Shown: positions 45,515-54,823, counted from the stretch's first letter. The stretch: DNA of 64,000 bases from Aquabacterium sp029268225 (GCF_037482285.1 NZ_JBBEYB010000012.1:30099-94098), one strand, 5' to 3'. Numbers and translations: made by a program. The notes: generated by a model from the letters alone, not told the origin.

Positions 45515-46852
45515 TCAGGCCAGCTCTTCCTTGCGCAGCTTGACGATCGGCGCCAGCACGGTCGGCAGGGCCTGCATGGCAGCCAGCGCCTTGTTCATCG
45601 CGCCTTCCTTGGTGTCGTGCGTCAGGATCATCAGGTCGGTCTGGTTGCCGCCTTCACCGCTGACCTCGTCGGCCTCACGCTGGATGACAGCGTCGATGCT
45701 GATGCCCTGCTCGGCCAGGATGCCGGTGAGCTTGGCCAGCACGCCGGTCTGATCGGCCACGCGCAGGCGCAGGTAGAAGGAAGTGACCACTTCTTCGATC
45801 GGGAGGATCGGCAGGGTGGACAGCTGGTTGGACTGGAAGCCCAGCGCCGGCACGCGCGAACCTGCGGGTGCGTCGATCTGGCGGGCGATGTCCACCAGGT
45901 CGGCGATCACGGCCGAAGCGGTTGGCTCGGAGCCCGCGCCCTTGCCGTAGTACATGGTCGTGCCCACGGCATCACCTTGCACCAGCACGGCGTTCATCGC
46001 GCCTTCGACGTTGGCGATCAGGCGACGCATCGGCACCAGGGTCGGGTGGGTGCGCAGCTCGATGCCGTCGGCCTGGCGGCGGGCAATGCCCAGCAGCTTG
46101 ATGCGGTAGCCCAGTTGCTCGGCGTACTTGATGTCGGTGGCCGACAGCTTGGTGATGCCTTCCACGTGGGCCTTGTCGAACTGCACGGGCACGCCAAAGG
46201 CGATGGCGCTCAGCAGTGTGGCCTTGTGGGCGGCGTCCACGCCTTCGATGTCGAAGGTAGGATCGGCTTCGGCGTAACCCAGGCGTTGGGCTTCCTTCAA
46301 CACCACGTCGAAGTCCAGGCCCTTGTCACGCATTTCGGACAGGATGAAGTTGGTGGTGCCGTTGATGATGCCGGCCACCCACTGGATCTGGTTGGCCGTC
46401 AGGCCTTCACGCAGGGCCTTGATGATGGGAATGCCACCGGCCACAGCGGCTTCGAAAGCCACCATCACGCCCTTGTCGCGGGCGGCGGCAAAGATTTCGG
46501 TGCCATGCACGGCGAGCAGGGCCTTGTTGGCGGTGACCACGTGCTTGCCAGCGGCAATCGCTTCCAGCACCAGGGCCTTGGCGATGCCGTAGCCGCCAAT
46601 CAGCTCCACCACCACGTCGATCTCTGGGTTGGCGATCACGGCGCGCGCATCGGCCACAACCTGGGCTGCGTCGCCCACCACTTCCTTGGCGCGCTCGGTG
46701 TTGAGGTCGGCCACCATGGCAATCTCGATGCCACGGCCCGCACGTCGGCGGATCTCTTCCTGGTTGCGGCTCAGCACCGTGAAGGTGCCACCACCGACCG
46801 TGCCGATGCCCAGCAGGCCGACTTTGACAGGACGCAGTTGTTCTTGGCTCAT
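45515..46852 (-). CDS. hom: Homoserine dehydrogenase
   Basis: Reduces aspartate semialdehyde to homoserine for threonine and methionine synthesis. The 445-residue protein has the NAD(P) loop GLLGIGTVGGGT at about 12-23, the catalytic region FDIEGVDAAHKATLLSAIAFG and a C-terminal ACT domain (FYLRLRVADQTGVLAKLTGILAEQGISID), pointing to feedback control by threonine. The ATG at 46852 was chosen; the frame runs 50 codons further. Downstream of alaA, upstream of thrC. Confidence 0.97.
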   Translation of the reverse strand: MSQEQLRPVKVGLLGIGTVGGGTFTVLSRNQEEIRRRAGRGIEIAMVADLNTERAKEVVGDAAQVVADARAVIANPEIDVVVELIGGYGIAKALVLEAIAAGKHVVTANKALLAVHGTEIFAAARDKGVMVAFEAAVAGGIPIIKALREGLTANQIQWVAGIINGTTNFILSEMRDKGLDFDVVLKEAQRLGYAEADPTFDIEGVDAAHKATLLSAIAFGVPVQFDKAHVEGITKLSATDIKYAEQLGYRIKLLGIARRQADGIELRTHPTLVPMRRLIANVEGAMNAVLVQGDAVGTTMYYGKGAGSEPTASAVIADLVDIARQIDAPAGSRVPALGFQSNQLSTLPILPIEEVVTSFYLRLRVADQTGVLAKLTGILAEQGISIDAVIQREADEVSGEGGNQTDLMILTHDTKEGAMNKALAAMQALPTVLAPIVKLRKEELA

Positions 46853-46940
46853 AGGATTCTCTTCTCTCGGTGCGCGCCACCTTGTGGGCGGCGTGACGTG
46901 TTCAAAATAGGGAAATGGGGGGCGCTGCTCAGGTGTCGAC

Positions 46941-48176
46941 TCAGGCCGCGGCCGTGCCGTGGCGCTTGCGATAGCCTTCCAGGAAGCGCGCGATGCGGCC
47001 AATGGCCTCGGCCAGATCGTCGCTGTTGGGCAGGAAGACCAGGCGGAAGTGGTCGGGATGCGGCCAGTTAAAGCCGGTGCCCTGCACGATCAGCACCTTT
47101 TCTTCGGCCAGCAGCTCGTAGGCAAACTGCTGGTCGTCGGCGATGGGGTACATCTTGGGATCGAGGCGCGGGAACATGTAGAGCGCGCCCTTGGGCTTGA
47201 CCACGCTCACACCTGGGATCTTGTTGAGCAGCTCATAGGCCAGGTCGCGCTGCTTGCACAGGCGGCCGGTGGGCGCGACCAGGTCCTTGATGCTCTGGTA
47301 ACCGCCCAGGGCGGTCTGGATCGCGAGCTGGCCCGGTGTGTTGGCGCACAGGCGCATCGAGGCCAGCATGTTCAGGCCCTCGATGTAGTCCTTGGCATGG
47401 CGTTTCTCGCCCGACACCACCATCCAGCCTGCGCGGTAGCCGCACGAACGGTAGTTCTTGCTCAGGCCGTTGAAGGTCAGGAACAGCACGTCGTCGGCCA
47501 GCGAGGCCATCGAGGTGTGCGTGTTACCGTCGAACAGGGTCTTGTCGTAGATCTCGTCGGCCAGCACGATGAGCTGATGCTCACGGGCGACCTGGATGAT
47601 CTCTTTCAGCAGGCTTTCTGGGTAAAGCGCGCCGGTCGGGTTGTTCGGGTTGATGACGACGATGGCCTTGGTGCGCGGCGTGATCTTGGCGCGGATGTCG
47701 GCGATGTCGGGGTTCCAGTCAGCCTGCTCGTCGCAGATGTAGTGGACCGGACGCCCACCGGACAGCGACACGGCCGCGGTGTACAGGGGGTAGTCGGGTG
47801 CGGGCAGCAGCACCTCGTCGCCTTCGTTCAGTAGGGCGTTGAGCGCCATCACGATCAGCTCAGAGGCGCCATTGCCCAGGTAAACGTCATCGACCGTGAC
47901 GCCCTGGATGCCCTTTTCCTGGCAGTAATGCACCACCGACTTGCGCGGGGCGAACAGGCCCTTGGAATCGGTGTAACCGGCCGCGCCAGCCAGATTGCGG
48001 ATCATGTCCTGCACGATCTCGTCCGGCGGCTCCAGCCCGAACACGGCCAGGTTGCCAATGTTCAGCTTGATGATCTTGTGGCCGTCTTCCTCCATCTGGC
48101 GCGCCTTTTCCAGCACGGGCCCACGGATGTCATAACAGACGTTGGCAAGTTTGCTGGATTTGGCGATGGGTTTCAA
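46941..48176 (-). CDS. alaA: Alanine/glutamate-pyruvate aminotransferase AlaA type
   Basis: PLP-dependent class I aminotransferase of 411 residues. SSKLANVCYDIRGPVL near the start and TFNGLSKNYRSCGYRAGWM (PLP lysine in GLSK) closely follow E. coli AlaA as I recall it. The frame begins at a GTG (48188), but a TTG at 48176 has GGAG six bases upstream and gives an N-terminus aligning with AlaA, so TTG is preferred. It precedes hom and thrC; pyruvate-to-alanine is the likely reaction. Confidence 0.9.
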   Translation of the reverse strand: MKPIAKSSKLANVCYDIRGPVLEKARQMEEDGHKIIKLNIGNLAVFGLEPPDEIVQDMIRNLAGAAGYTDSKGLFAPRKSVVHYCQEKGIQGVTVDDVYLGNGASELIVMALNALLNEGDEVLLPAPDYPLYTAAVSLSGGRPVHYICDEQADWNPDIADIRAKITPRTKAIVVINPNNPTGALYPESLLKEIIQVAREHQLIVLADEIYDKTLFDGNTHTSMASLADDVLFLTFNGLSKNYRSCGYRAGWMVVSGEKRHAKDYIEGLNMLASMRLCANTPGQLAIQTALGGYQSIKDLVAPTGRLCKQRDLAYELLNKIPGVSVVKPKGALYMFPRLDPKMYPIADDQQFAYELLAEEKVLIVQGTGFNWPHPDHFRLVFLPNSDDLAEAIGRIARFLEGYRKRHGTAAA

Positions 48177-48289
48177 AACGGGCTCCACAGCGGACGAAAT
48201 GGGGGAAAGCTAGAATTTAACCACACCCGCCCACTCCCGGGCGCCCCGCTTCGCACCGCGAGCGCGGGCTTTGCCAAGCCATTGCCACC

Positions 48290-48664
48290 ATGAAACTGCA
48301 TGCTGACCGCGCCGAAGGCGTGAACGTGATCAACGCCTGCTCCGCCGAGGCCATCTCGGTCAACGGCGAGAGCTACGCACACAGCATCCTGGTGGCCCAT
48401 GTGGGCCCGGTCCAGGCCTGGCCGGTGGCCTCCATCGATGAACTGCAGGAAGCCCACTTTGCCGACATCGTCGCCGCGGCCCCCGAAGTGGTGATTTTCG
48501 GCAGCGGACCGAAGCTGCGTTTTCCGCATCCGTCCCTGCTGCGCAGCCTGATGGCTGCCCGCATCGGCGTTGAAACCATGGACACGGCGGCGGCCTGCCG
48601 CACCTTCAACGTGCTGGCCGCCGAGGGGCGTCGCGTGATGGCTGCACTGCTGGTGCACGCCTGA
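48290..48664 (+). CDS. Mth938-like domain protein (DUF498, NDUFAF3-related)
   Basis: The 124-residue protein has the Mth938/DUF498 pattern: INACSAEAISVNGESYAHSILV, then PEVVIFGSGPKLRFP and GVETMDTAAACRTFNVLAAEGRRVMAALL. The eukaryotic relative NDUFAF3 assists complex I assembly; the bacterial role is not settled. Divergent from alaA with about 110 bases between. Confidence 0.85.
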   Translation: MKLHADRAEGVNVINACSAEAISVNGESYAHSILVAHVGPVQAWPVASIDELQEAHFADIVAAAPEVVIFGSGPKLRFPHPSLLRSLMAARIGVETMDTAAACRTFNVLAAEGRRVMAALLVHA

Positions 48665-48733
48665 TTGCATCTGTCAAACAGGCGACGGTTAGCCCTAACG
48701 GGTGACTTTACAAGCAGCAATGGTGCAGTACTT

Positions 48734-48739
48734 TATAAT
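48734..48739 (+). promoter_or_regulatory. Consensus -10 box upstream of bcp
   Basis: A perfect TATAAT lies 40 bases before the bcp ATG. No good -35 sits at 17 bases; TTTACA at 48707 is 21 bases away, so an activator may be needed. Confidence 0.5.
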
Positions 48740-48778
48740 TGAGGGCTACTTTTCACGCAGGCAGCTGATCACTACAAC

Positions 48779-49258
48779 ATGACACCCGCCCTCAACAAAC
48801 CTTTGCCGGAATTCGAAGCGCTCGCCACAGGCGGCGTGAAGTTCACCCCCCAGAGCTTTGTCGGACAGACCGTGGTGCTGTACTTCTACCCGAAGGACCA
48901 CACCCCAGGATGCACGACCGAAGCCATGCAATTCCGCGACAAGCACAAGGAATTCGTCAAGGCTGGTGCCGTGGTGTTCGGCGTTTCTCGCGACAACCTG
49001 GCCTCGCACGACAAGTTCAAACAGAACCTGGAGCTGCCCTTCGAGCTGATCGCTGACACCGAAGAAAAGCTCTGCCACATGTTCGGCGTGGTCAAGAACA
49101 AGATCATGTACGGCAAGAAGGTCAAGGGCATCGAGCGCTCGACCTTCCTGATCGGCCCGGACGGCCTGCTGCGCGCGGAATGGCGCGGCTTGAAGGTGGC
49201 AGGTCACGTGGACGAAGTGCTGCAAGCTGTCCAAGGCCTCACGCAGGAAGCTGCCTGA
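48779..49258 (+). CDS. bcp: Peroxiredoxin, BCP/PrxQ subfamily
   Basis: Thiol peroxidase of 159 residues reducing peroxides. The peroxidatic Cys45 is in YPKDHTPGCTTEA. The resolving cysteine found five residues later in E. coli Bcp is replaced by Met50; the only other cysteine is Cys99 (EEKLCHMFGV). It is therefore either a 1-Cys enzyme or uses Cys99. It ends in a strong terminator. Confidence 0.93.
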   Translation: MTPALNKPLPEFEALATGGVKFTPQSFVGQTVVLYFYPKDHTPGCTTEAMQFRDKHKEFVKAGAVVFGVSRDNLASHDKFKQNLELPFELIADTEEKLCHMFGVVKNKIMYGKKVKGIERSTFLIGPDGLLRAEWRGLKVAGHVDEVLQAVQGLTQEAA

Positions 49259-49293
49259 TCCTGCAGGTTTGCCCTCAGGGGCAACCGAGCCAC

Positions 49294-49316
49294 AGCGCCC
49301 TGCGGGGCGCTTTTTT
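49294..49316 (+). terminator. Intrinsic terminator of bcp
   Basis: AGCGCCC (49294-49300) pairs with GGGCGCT (49305-49311) across TGCG, followed by six T. Confidence 0.9.
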
Positions 49317-49518
49317 CTTGCCTGAACGCCCCCTGGGCTTGGGTGGCAAGTGTTGCGTGACTCGGACAAAACACCCCCGGCGCCTCCCCAGCCTCGGCTG
49401 GCGCCCCAGAGTGTGCATAATGAATTTCATGAACCTGAGCTTTTTGCAACTCGGTCACCCGCCTTCCCCCCGATCTGCCGCGTGCGCTCCGCACCCCTGC
49501 CTGATCGCCCCCATCAAG

Positions 49519-49546
49519 GCCGCACATTGCCCTGTGCGGCTTTTTT
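49519..49546 (+). terminator. Intrinsic terminator upstream of phoH
   Basis: GCCGCACA (49519-49526) and TGTGCGGC (49533-49540) form a perfect stem with a 6-base loop, followed by six T. It ends 29 bases before the phoH ATG and after the bcp terminator, so it must stop some transcript begun between 49317 and 49518: an attenuated phoH leader or a small RNA. The interval has a possible -10 (CATAAT at 49416) and a 44-codon frame (49420-49554) of doubtful value; nothing else was recognised there. Confidence 0.75.
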
Positions 49547-49575
49547 GTTTCTGAACCTTCGCCACGGACTGCCAC

Positions 49576-51390
49576 ATGCCCCTGCCCAAGCCGCCCACCA
49601 AACGCGCTGACATGCTGACCGATGTGGACTTCGCATCGCAGCCCAAGGCCGCCAAAACCGCCTCGTCACCCGCCGGCTCTGCCGCGTCCAAGGCCAGTCG
49701 CGCAGGCAGCACCCGCCGCAGCCCTGCCGCCGAGACGCCGGTGGCGGCCCAGGCTGTGGTCGCCCCGCCCGTGACCGCCGTCGCCGCCCCGGCCACCGAG
49801 GCGGCGCGCCCGGCACGCAAGACCCCCGCGCGCAAGGCAAGCGCCCCGGCCGCTGCCGCACCGGTGATCGCCGCCCCCCCGGTGGCAAAGGGCAACGGCG
49901 CTGCCAGCGCCAAACCCGCAACGCCCGCGCCGACGGCCCCCGCCGCAAGCTACCCCGGCCCCAGCGTGCGCCGCAAGCGCGATGTGGGTGGTCCGGCCAA
50001 GCTCTTCGTGCTCGACACCAACGTGCTGCTGCACGACCCGATGTCGCTGTTCCGCTTTGACGAGCACGACGTCTACCTGCCGATGATCACGCTCGAAGAG
50101 CTGGACGGGCACAAGAAGGGCATGACCGAAGTGGCGCGCAACGCCCGCCAGGTCAGCCGCGAACTCGACGCCCTGGCCACCGACCTGAGCACCCGCCAGC
50201 AGGTGGACCCGGCCGCCGGCATCGAGCTGGCCAAGACCGGCCACGTCGAGGCCAAGGGCAAGCTGTACTTCCAGACCACCGGACTGGCGGTGGAGTTGCC
50301 CATTGGTCTGCCTCAGGGCAAGGCCGACAACCAGATCCTGGGCGTGGTCCAGGCGCTGCGCACGCAGCACCATGGCCGCGAAGTCGTGCTGGTGTCCAAA
50401 GACATCAACATGCGCATCAAGGCTCGCGCACTGGGCCTGACCGCAGAAGACTATTTCAACGACAAGACGCTGGAAGACGGCGACCTGCTCTACACCGGTG
50501 TGCAGGCCCTGCCCGCCGACTTCTGGGAGCGCCATGCCAAGGGCATGGAGAGCTGGCAGCAAGGTGGCGCGACCTTCTACCGCATCACCGGCCCAGCTGT
50601 GCCCACGCTGATGGTCAACCAGTTCGTTTACCTTGAAAGCCCGGGCGCCACGCCCTGGTACGGCAAGGTCATCGAGATCACAGGCAAGAACGCCGTGCTG
50701 CGCACTGTCAAGGACTACACCAACAGCAAACACTCGGCCTGGGGCGTGACCGCCCGCAACCGCGAACAGAACTTCGCACTGAACCTGCTGCTGGACCCGG
50801 AATGCGACTTCGTGACGCTGACCGGCTCGGCTGGCACCGGCAAGACCCTGATCACGCTGGCCGCCGCCTTGAGCCAGGTGCTCGACGAGCGCCGCTACAC
50901 CGAGATCATCGTCACCCGCGTGACGGTGCCGGTGGGCGATGACATCGGCTTCCTGCCAGGCACGGAAGAAGAAAAGATGTCGCCGTGGATGGGCGCGCTG
51001 GACGACAACCTGGAAGTGCTGGCGCGTGGCGACAGCACGGCCGGTGAGTGGGGCCGCGCGGCCACCTCGGAGCTGGTGCGCAGCAAGATCAAGATCAAGA
51101 GCCTGAACTTCATGCGCGGGCGCACCTTCTTGAACAAGTTCGTCATCATCGACGAGGCGCAGAACCTGACGCCCAAGCAGATGAAGACGCTGATCACCCG
51201 CGCCGGCCCCGGCACCAAGATCGTCTGCCTGGGTAACCTGGCCCAGATCGACACGCCTTACCTGACCGAAGGCAGCTCGGGCCTGACCTATGCGGTGGAC
51301 AAGTTCAAGGGTTGGCCGCACGGTGGCCACGTGACCCTGGCCCGTGGCGAGCGCTCGCGTCTGGCGGACTTTGCCTCCGAGGTGCTGTGA
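49576..51390 (+). CDS. PhoH-family ATPase with N-terminal PIN domain
   Basis: PhoH2-type protein of 604 residues, likely an RNA-directed ATPase/ribonuclease. Residues 1-135 are a low-complexity Ala/Pro/Lys linker. A PIN nuclease domain begins at 142 (KLFVLDTNVLLHDP, Asp147). The PhoH ATPase follows, with Walker A GSAGTGKT at 417-424 and Walker B KFVIIDEAQNLTPKQM. The fusion is conserved in bacteria as PhoH2/YlaK-like proteins. An in-frame ATG at codon 13 is an alternative start. Confidence 0.92.
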   Translation: MPLPKPPTKRADMLTDVDFASQPKAAKTASSPAGSAASKASRAGSTRRSPAAETPVAAQAVVAPPVTAVAAPATEAARPARKTPARKASAPAAAAPVIAAPPVAKGNGAASAKPATPAPTAPAASYPGPSVRRKRDVGGPAKLFVLDTNVLLHDPMSLFRFDEHDVYLPMITLEELDGHKKGMTEVARNARQVSRELDALATDLSTRQQVDPAAGIELAKTGHVEAKGKLYFQTTGLAVELPIGLPQGKADNQILGVVQALRTQHHGREVVLVSKDINMRIKARALGLTAEDYFNDKTLEDGDLLYTGVQALPADFWERHAKGMESWQQGGATFYRITGPAVPTLMVNQFVYLESPGATPWYGKVIEITGKNAVLRTVKDYTNSKHSAWGVTARNREQNFALNLLLDPECDFVTLTGSAGTGKTLITLAAALSQVLDERRYTEIIVTRVTVPVGDDIGFLPGTEEEKMSPWMGALDDNLEVLARGDSTAGEWGRAATSELVRSKIKIKSLNFMRGRTFLNKFVIIDEAQNLTPKQMKTLITRAGPGTKIVCLGNLAQIDTPYLTEGSSGLTYAVDKFKGWPHGGHVTLARGERSRLADFASEVL

Positions 51391-51444
51391 CACTCACGGT
51401 CACGCGCCCTGCGGTCTCCTGACGGCCGCTCAAGGGGCCCCAAC

Positions 51445-51475
51445 AAAAAGCCGAGGTCACTGCCTCGGCTTTTTT
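51445..51475. terminator. Bidirectional terminator between phoH and rlmD
   Basis: AAAAAGCCGAGG (51445-51456) pairs with CCTCGGCTTTTTT (51463-51475). T-tracts follow the stem on both strands, so it can end both convergent transcripts. Confidence 0.9.
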
Positions 51476-51522
51476 CATGGGCGCGCGGTGGGCACACAGC
51501 CCCCGTGCGCGGACGACAGCGT

Positions 51523-52950
51523 TCAGTCGCGCTCGAACACGGCCATGCTTTCGACGTGAGCCGTGTGCGGGAACATGTTGACCGCGCCGGCCGCCACGCA
51601 GCGGTAGCCCGCCTGGTGCACCAGCAGGCCGGCGTCGCGGGCCAGGGTGCCGGGGCTGCAGCTGACGTAAACGATGCGCTTGGGCGGCACCCAGTCGGGC
51701 ACCAGGGTCGGGTCCTGATGCAGGTCGGCCACGGCCTTGGCCAGGGCAAAGGCGCCCTCACGCGGGGGGTCGATCAGCCACTTCTCGGCATGACCATAGC
51801 CGGCCAGCTCCTGCGGGGTGATCTCAAACAGGTTGCGGGCCACGAAGCTGGTCTTGTCGGGCACGCCGTTGGCCAGCGCGTTCTCACGCGAACGGGCCAC
51901 CAGGGTTTCGCTGCCTTCGATGCCCAGCACCTCGCGGGCCTGGGTGGCCAGCGGCAGGGTGAAGTTGCCCAGGCCACAGAACCAGTCGATGACGCGCTCG
52001 TCTTTCTGCACGCCCAGCAGGCGCAACGCCCGGCCCACCAGCACCTGGTTGATGGCGTGGTTGACCTGGGTGAAGTCGGTCGGCTTGAACGGCATGGTGA
52101 TGCCGAACTCAGGCAGGGTGTAGTCCAGCTTGGGCAGGGACTCGTCCAGCGGGTGCACGGTATCCGGGCCCTTGGGCTGCAGCCACCACGAGATGGCCGT
52201 CTGGCCGCCCTCGGCGGGGCTGTGCTTCACCGCAAAGTCCTTGAGACGTTGCGTGTCGGCGGCGGTGAGCGGCTCGAGGTGGCGCAGGACCAGCACGGTG
52301 ATCTGGGTGCCCACGGCCACTTCGATCTGCGGCAGGCGATCGCGCTGATCCATGCCCGCGATCAGCTCGCGCAGCGGCACCAACAGACGGCTCACGTGCG
52401 GGGGCAGGATCTCGCAGGTCTTCATGTCGGCCACATAGCGCGACTTGCGCTCGTGGAAGCCGACCAGCACGGTGCCCTTCTTGGCTACATAGCGCACCGA
52501 CAGGCGGGCGCGGTAGCGGTAGCCCCAGGCCGGACCTTCAATGGGGCGCAGCAGGGTTTCGGGCTTGACCTTGCCGAGGTGCCAGAGATTGTCTTCGAGC
52601 ACGCGCTGCTTGACGGCCACCTGGGCACTGGCATGGAAGTGCTGCATCTTGCAGCCGCCACACAGGCCGAAATAGGTACAGCCGGGCTCGACGCGCTGGG
52701 AGCTGTCGCGACGACGATCGGTCATCGTGGCCTGTTCCCAGTTGTTCTTGCGGCGGGTCACGCTGACGCGCACCTCTTCACCGGGCAGCGCGTCTTCGAT
52801 GAACACCACCTTGCCGTCGGCGCGGTGGGCCACGCCCTGCGCTTCCAGGTCCAGGGATTCGACTTTCAGCCACTCCAGGTGGGGAGGGACTGGGGCCACG
52901 ACCGGCTCGGCGGCGTCGCCAGAAACAGAAACGGGGGATGCATCACTCAT
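51523..52950 (-). CDS. rlmD: 23S rRNA (uracil-1939-C5)-methyltransferase
   Basis: SAM-dependent methyltransferase of the RumA/TrmA family, 475 residues. A TRAM domain starts near 24; the [4Fe-4S] ligands are Cys91, Cys97, Cys100 (CTYFGLCGGC) and Cys179. SAM-binding is in DWFCGLGNFTLPLA and the catalytic Cys431 lies in YVSCSPGTLARD. RlmD is the best fit, though RlmC/TrmA-like assignment cannot be fully excluded. It follows nlpD by 39 bases, where rpoS is found in many relatives. Confidence 0.92.
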   Translation of the reverse strand: MSDASPVSVSGDAAEPVVAPVPPHLEWLKVESLDLEAQGVAHRADGKVVFIEDALPGEEVRVSVTRRKNNWEQATMTDRRRDSSQRVEPGCTYFGLCGGCKMQHFHASAQVAVKQRVLEDNLWHLGKVKPETLLRPIEGPAWGYRYRARLSVRYVAKKGTVLVGFHERKSRYVADMKTCEILPPHVSRLLVPLRELIAGMDQRDRLPQIEVAVGTQITVLVLRHLEPLTAADTQRLKDFAVKHSPAEGGQTAISWWLQPKGPDTVHPLDESLPKLDYTLPEFGITMPFKPTDFTQVNHAINQVLVGRALRLLGVQKDERVIDWFCGLGNFTLPLATQAREVLGIEGSETLVARSRENALANGVPDKTSFVARNLFEITPQELAGYGHAEKWLIDPPREGAFALAKAVADLHQDPTLVPDWVPPKRIVYVSCSPGTLARDAGLLVHQAGYRCVAAGAVNMFPHTAHVESMAVFERD

Positions 52951-52989
52951 CCCCCGATTGTCTCAGGACTGAGGCCTATTCTTTCGGGG

Positions 52990-53877
52990 TCAGCGCGACG
53001 GCAGCTGACGCGCCGGGTCGATCGGCTTGCCTTGCTTGCGGATCTCGAAATGCAGCTGGACGCGGTCGGCGTCGGTGGCGCCCATTTCGGCGATCTTCTG
53101 GCCCTTGCGCACGGCTTGGTCTTCCTTGACCAGCAGCGCCTGGTTGTGGGCGTAAGCGGTCAGGTAGTCCCCACCGTGCTTGATGATGATGAGGTTGCCG
53201 TAGCCGCGCAGGCCTGAGCCGGCGTAGACCACGCGGCCGTCACCGGCAGCCACGACCGGGTCGCCAGCCTTGCCGCCGATGACCAGGCCCTTGCGCTTGC
53301 CTTCTTCGAACTGGGCAATGGTGGGGCCGTTGGCGGGCCAGATCCAGGCGGGCTCGTCACCCGACTTTACGTCGGCGCGGGGGGTGTCGGGGGCAGTCGC
53401 CACAGGGGCGGCACTGGCGCCCGTGGCCGCCGCCGCAGGAGCAGAGGCGGCCGGTGCCGGTTTGCCGTCCACCGGTCGAGGCTCGATGCGGGCGCTGGTG
53501 ACCGGCTTGGCTGCCGGGATGCCACCGGTGCTCGCCGCGGCCACCGCTGCGGGGGCGTTTTCACCCACCGGCGGCACGATGCGCACGACCTGACCCACTT
53601 CGATGCGATTCGGGTTCTCGATGTTGTTCCAGGCGGCGATGTCACGCCAGCTCTGGCCCGTTTCCAGGCCGATGCGGATCAGGGTGTCGCCAGGTTTGAT
53701 GGTGTAGTAGCCCGGCTTGCCAGCGTTCTCAGCGCCGGGAAGCTGACGCTGCGGCTGCACGCTGCTGCTGGCGCGCTCCTCCACCGGGGCACGGTGGGTA
53801 GGCGATGCGCAGCCGGCCAGGATGGCCACAACGGCCACCGAGGCGGCCAAGCGGAAAGAAGGTGTGATGTGCTGCAT
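52990..53877 (-). CDS. nlpD: Lipoprotein NlpD (LysM + LytM/M23 domain)
   Basis: Outer-membrane lipoprotein that activates septal amidases during cell separation. The 295-residue precursor has a lipobox LAGC with Cys23, a LysM domain (about 57-100, YYTIKPGDTLIRIGLETG), an Ala/Pro linker and a C-terminal M23/LytM domain (VVAAGDGRVVYAGSGLRGYGNLIIIKHG to VQLHFEIRKQGKPIDP). The domain looks degenerate, as in E. coli NlpD. ATG at 53877. Follows pcm by 49 bases. Confidence 0.94.
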   Translation of the reverse strand: MQHITPSFRLAASVAVVAILAGCASPTHRAPVEERASSSVQPQRQLPGAENAGKPGYYTIKPGDTLIRIGLETGQSWRDIAAWNNIENPNRIEVGQVVRIVPPVGENAPAAVAAASTGGIPAAKPVTSARIEPRPVDGKPAPAASAPAAAATGASAAPVATAPDTPRADVKSGDEPAWIWPANGPTIAQFEEGKRKGLVIGGKAGDPVVAAGDGRVVYAGSGLRGYGNLIIIKHGGDYLTAYAHNQALLVKEDQAVRKGQKIAEMGATDADRVQLHFEIRKQGKPIDPARQLPSR

Positions 53878-53926
53878 GAGACCAATCGTCGTGCCAGAGG
53901 CCAGGGGGCCTCGGCTTGTCAAAACA

Positions 53927-54823
53927 TCAGGTGGTGCCCGATTTTAGGGGGACGAACAAAACTGCACCCGCTCGGGTCTGCTGGAATCGGCCATCGGGCA
54001 GGCGGTCGACAATGACAAGCACCTGCCCACCGCGTTCGTCTTCGGTGGGGGCCACCAGGCGACCGCCAGGCGCGAGCTGATCCAGCCAGGCTTGCGGCAA
54101 GGCCGAGCCACCTGCGGCGGCAATGATGGTGTCGTAAGGCGCTGCAGGCGCGTGACCGATCATGCCGTCACCATACACCAAACGCACGTCAGGCCAGGCT
54201 GGCAAGACGGCGCGGAGCTGCTCCAGGTTACCGCGCGCCTTGAGATGCAGGTCACGCAGGCGCTCGATGGACACCACGCGGCGCGCGAGGTGGCCCAGCA
54301 ACGCGGCCTGGTAGCCGCAGCCGGTGCCAATCTCAAGGCAGTTGCCCAGCGGCTTGGTGTTCGTCGGAGCCCCCGGCATGTCCGACCTGGGCAGACCAGG
54401 ACGCACGCACAGCAGCTGGATCATGGCCGCCACGACCGAGGGTTTGGAGATGGTCTGGCCCAGCCCGATGGGCAGGCTCGTGTCTTCGTAGGCCTGGTTG
54501 ACCAAGGCCGTGTCCACGAACAGATGACGCGGCACGGTGGCGAAGGCCTGCAGCACGCCGGGATGGCTGATGCCGTCGGCCTGCAGGCGCTGCACCATGC
54601 GCAACCTCACCTGGGCGGAATCCAGGCCCAAGCCCTGCGGGGTGGCTTGGCGCTGGCGATCACGCTCGGCCAGATGCAAGGGCGCTTGCGGTCGCAAGAT
54701 TTCTCGGGACACCCGCGGTGCGGGCGTGCTGCCAATGGGAGTTCGTGCCCCACCACTTCGGGGGGAAGCCACCTGATCGAGCTGCAGCGGGAAACGCCGC
54801 GGCTTGCGATCGGAGGGGGGCAT
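53927..54823 (-). CDS. pcm: Protein-L-isoaspartate O-methyltransferase
   Basis: Repairs isoaspartyl residues in aged proteins using SAM. The 298-residue protein has a non-conserved basic/Pro-rich extension of about 70 residues, then the PCMT fold: MVQRLQADGI, VPRHLFVD, YEDTSLPIGLGQTISKPSVVAAM, CLEIGTGCGYQAALL and APYDTIIAAAG. The ATG at 54823 lies two bases after the surE stop. A 19-residue insert between the substrate loop and the SAM motif is slightly unusual. Confidence 0.93.
   Translation of the reverse strand: MPPSDRKPRRFPLQLDQVASPRSGGARTPIGSTPAPRVSREILRPQAPLHLAERDRQRQATPQGLGLDSAQVRLRMVQRLQADGISHPGVLQAFATVPRHLFVDTALVNQAYEDTSLPIGLGQTISKPSVVAAMIQLLCVRPGLPRSDMPGAPTNTKPLGNCLEIGTGCGYQAALLGHLARRVVSIERLRDLHLKARGNLEQLRAVLPAWPDVRLVYGDGMIGHAPAAPYDTIIAAAGGSALPQAWLDQLAPGGRLVAPTEDERGGQVLVIVDRLPDGRFQQTRAGAVLFVPLKSGTT

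Noticed and set aside
49343..49356. GTGGCAAGTGTTGC upstream of phoH as a sigma-54 promoter
   Set aside because: Only eight bases separate GG and GC; ten are required.
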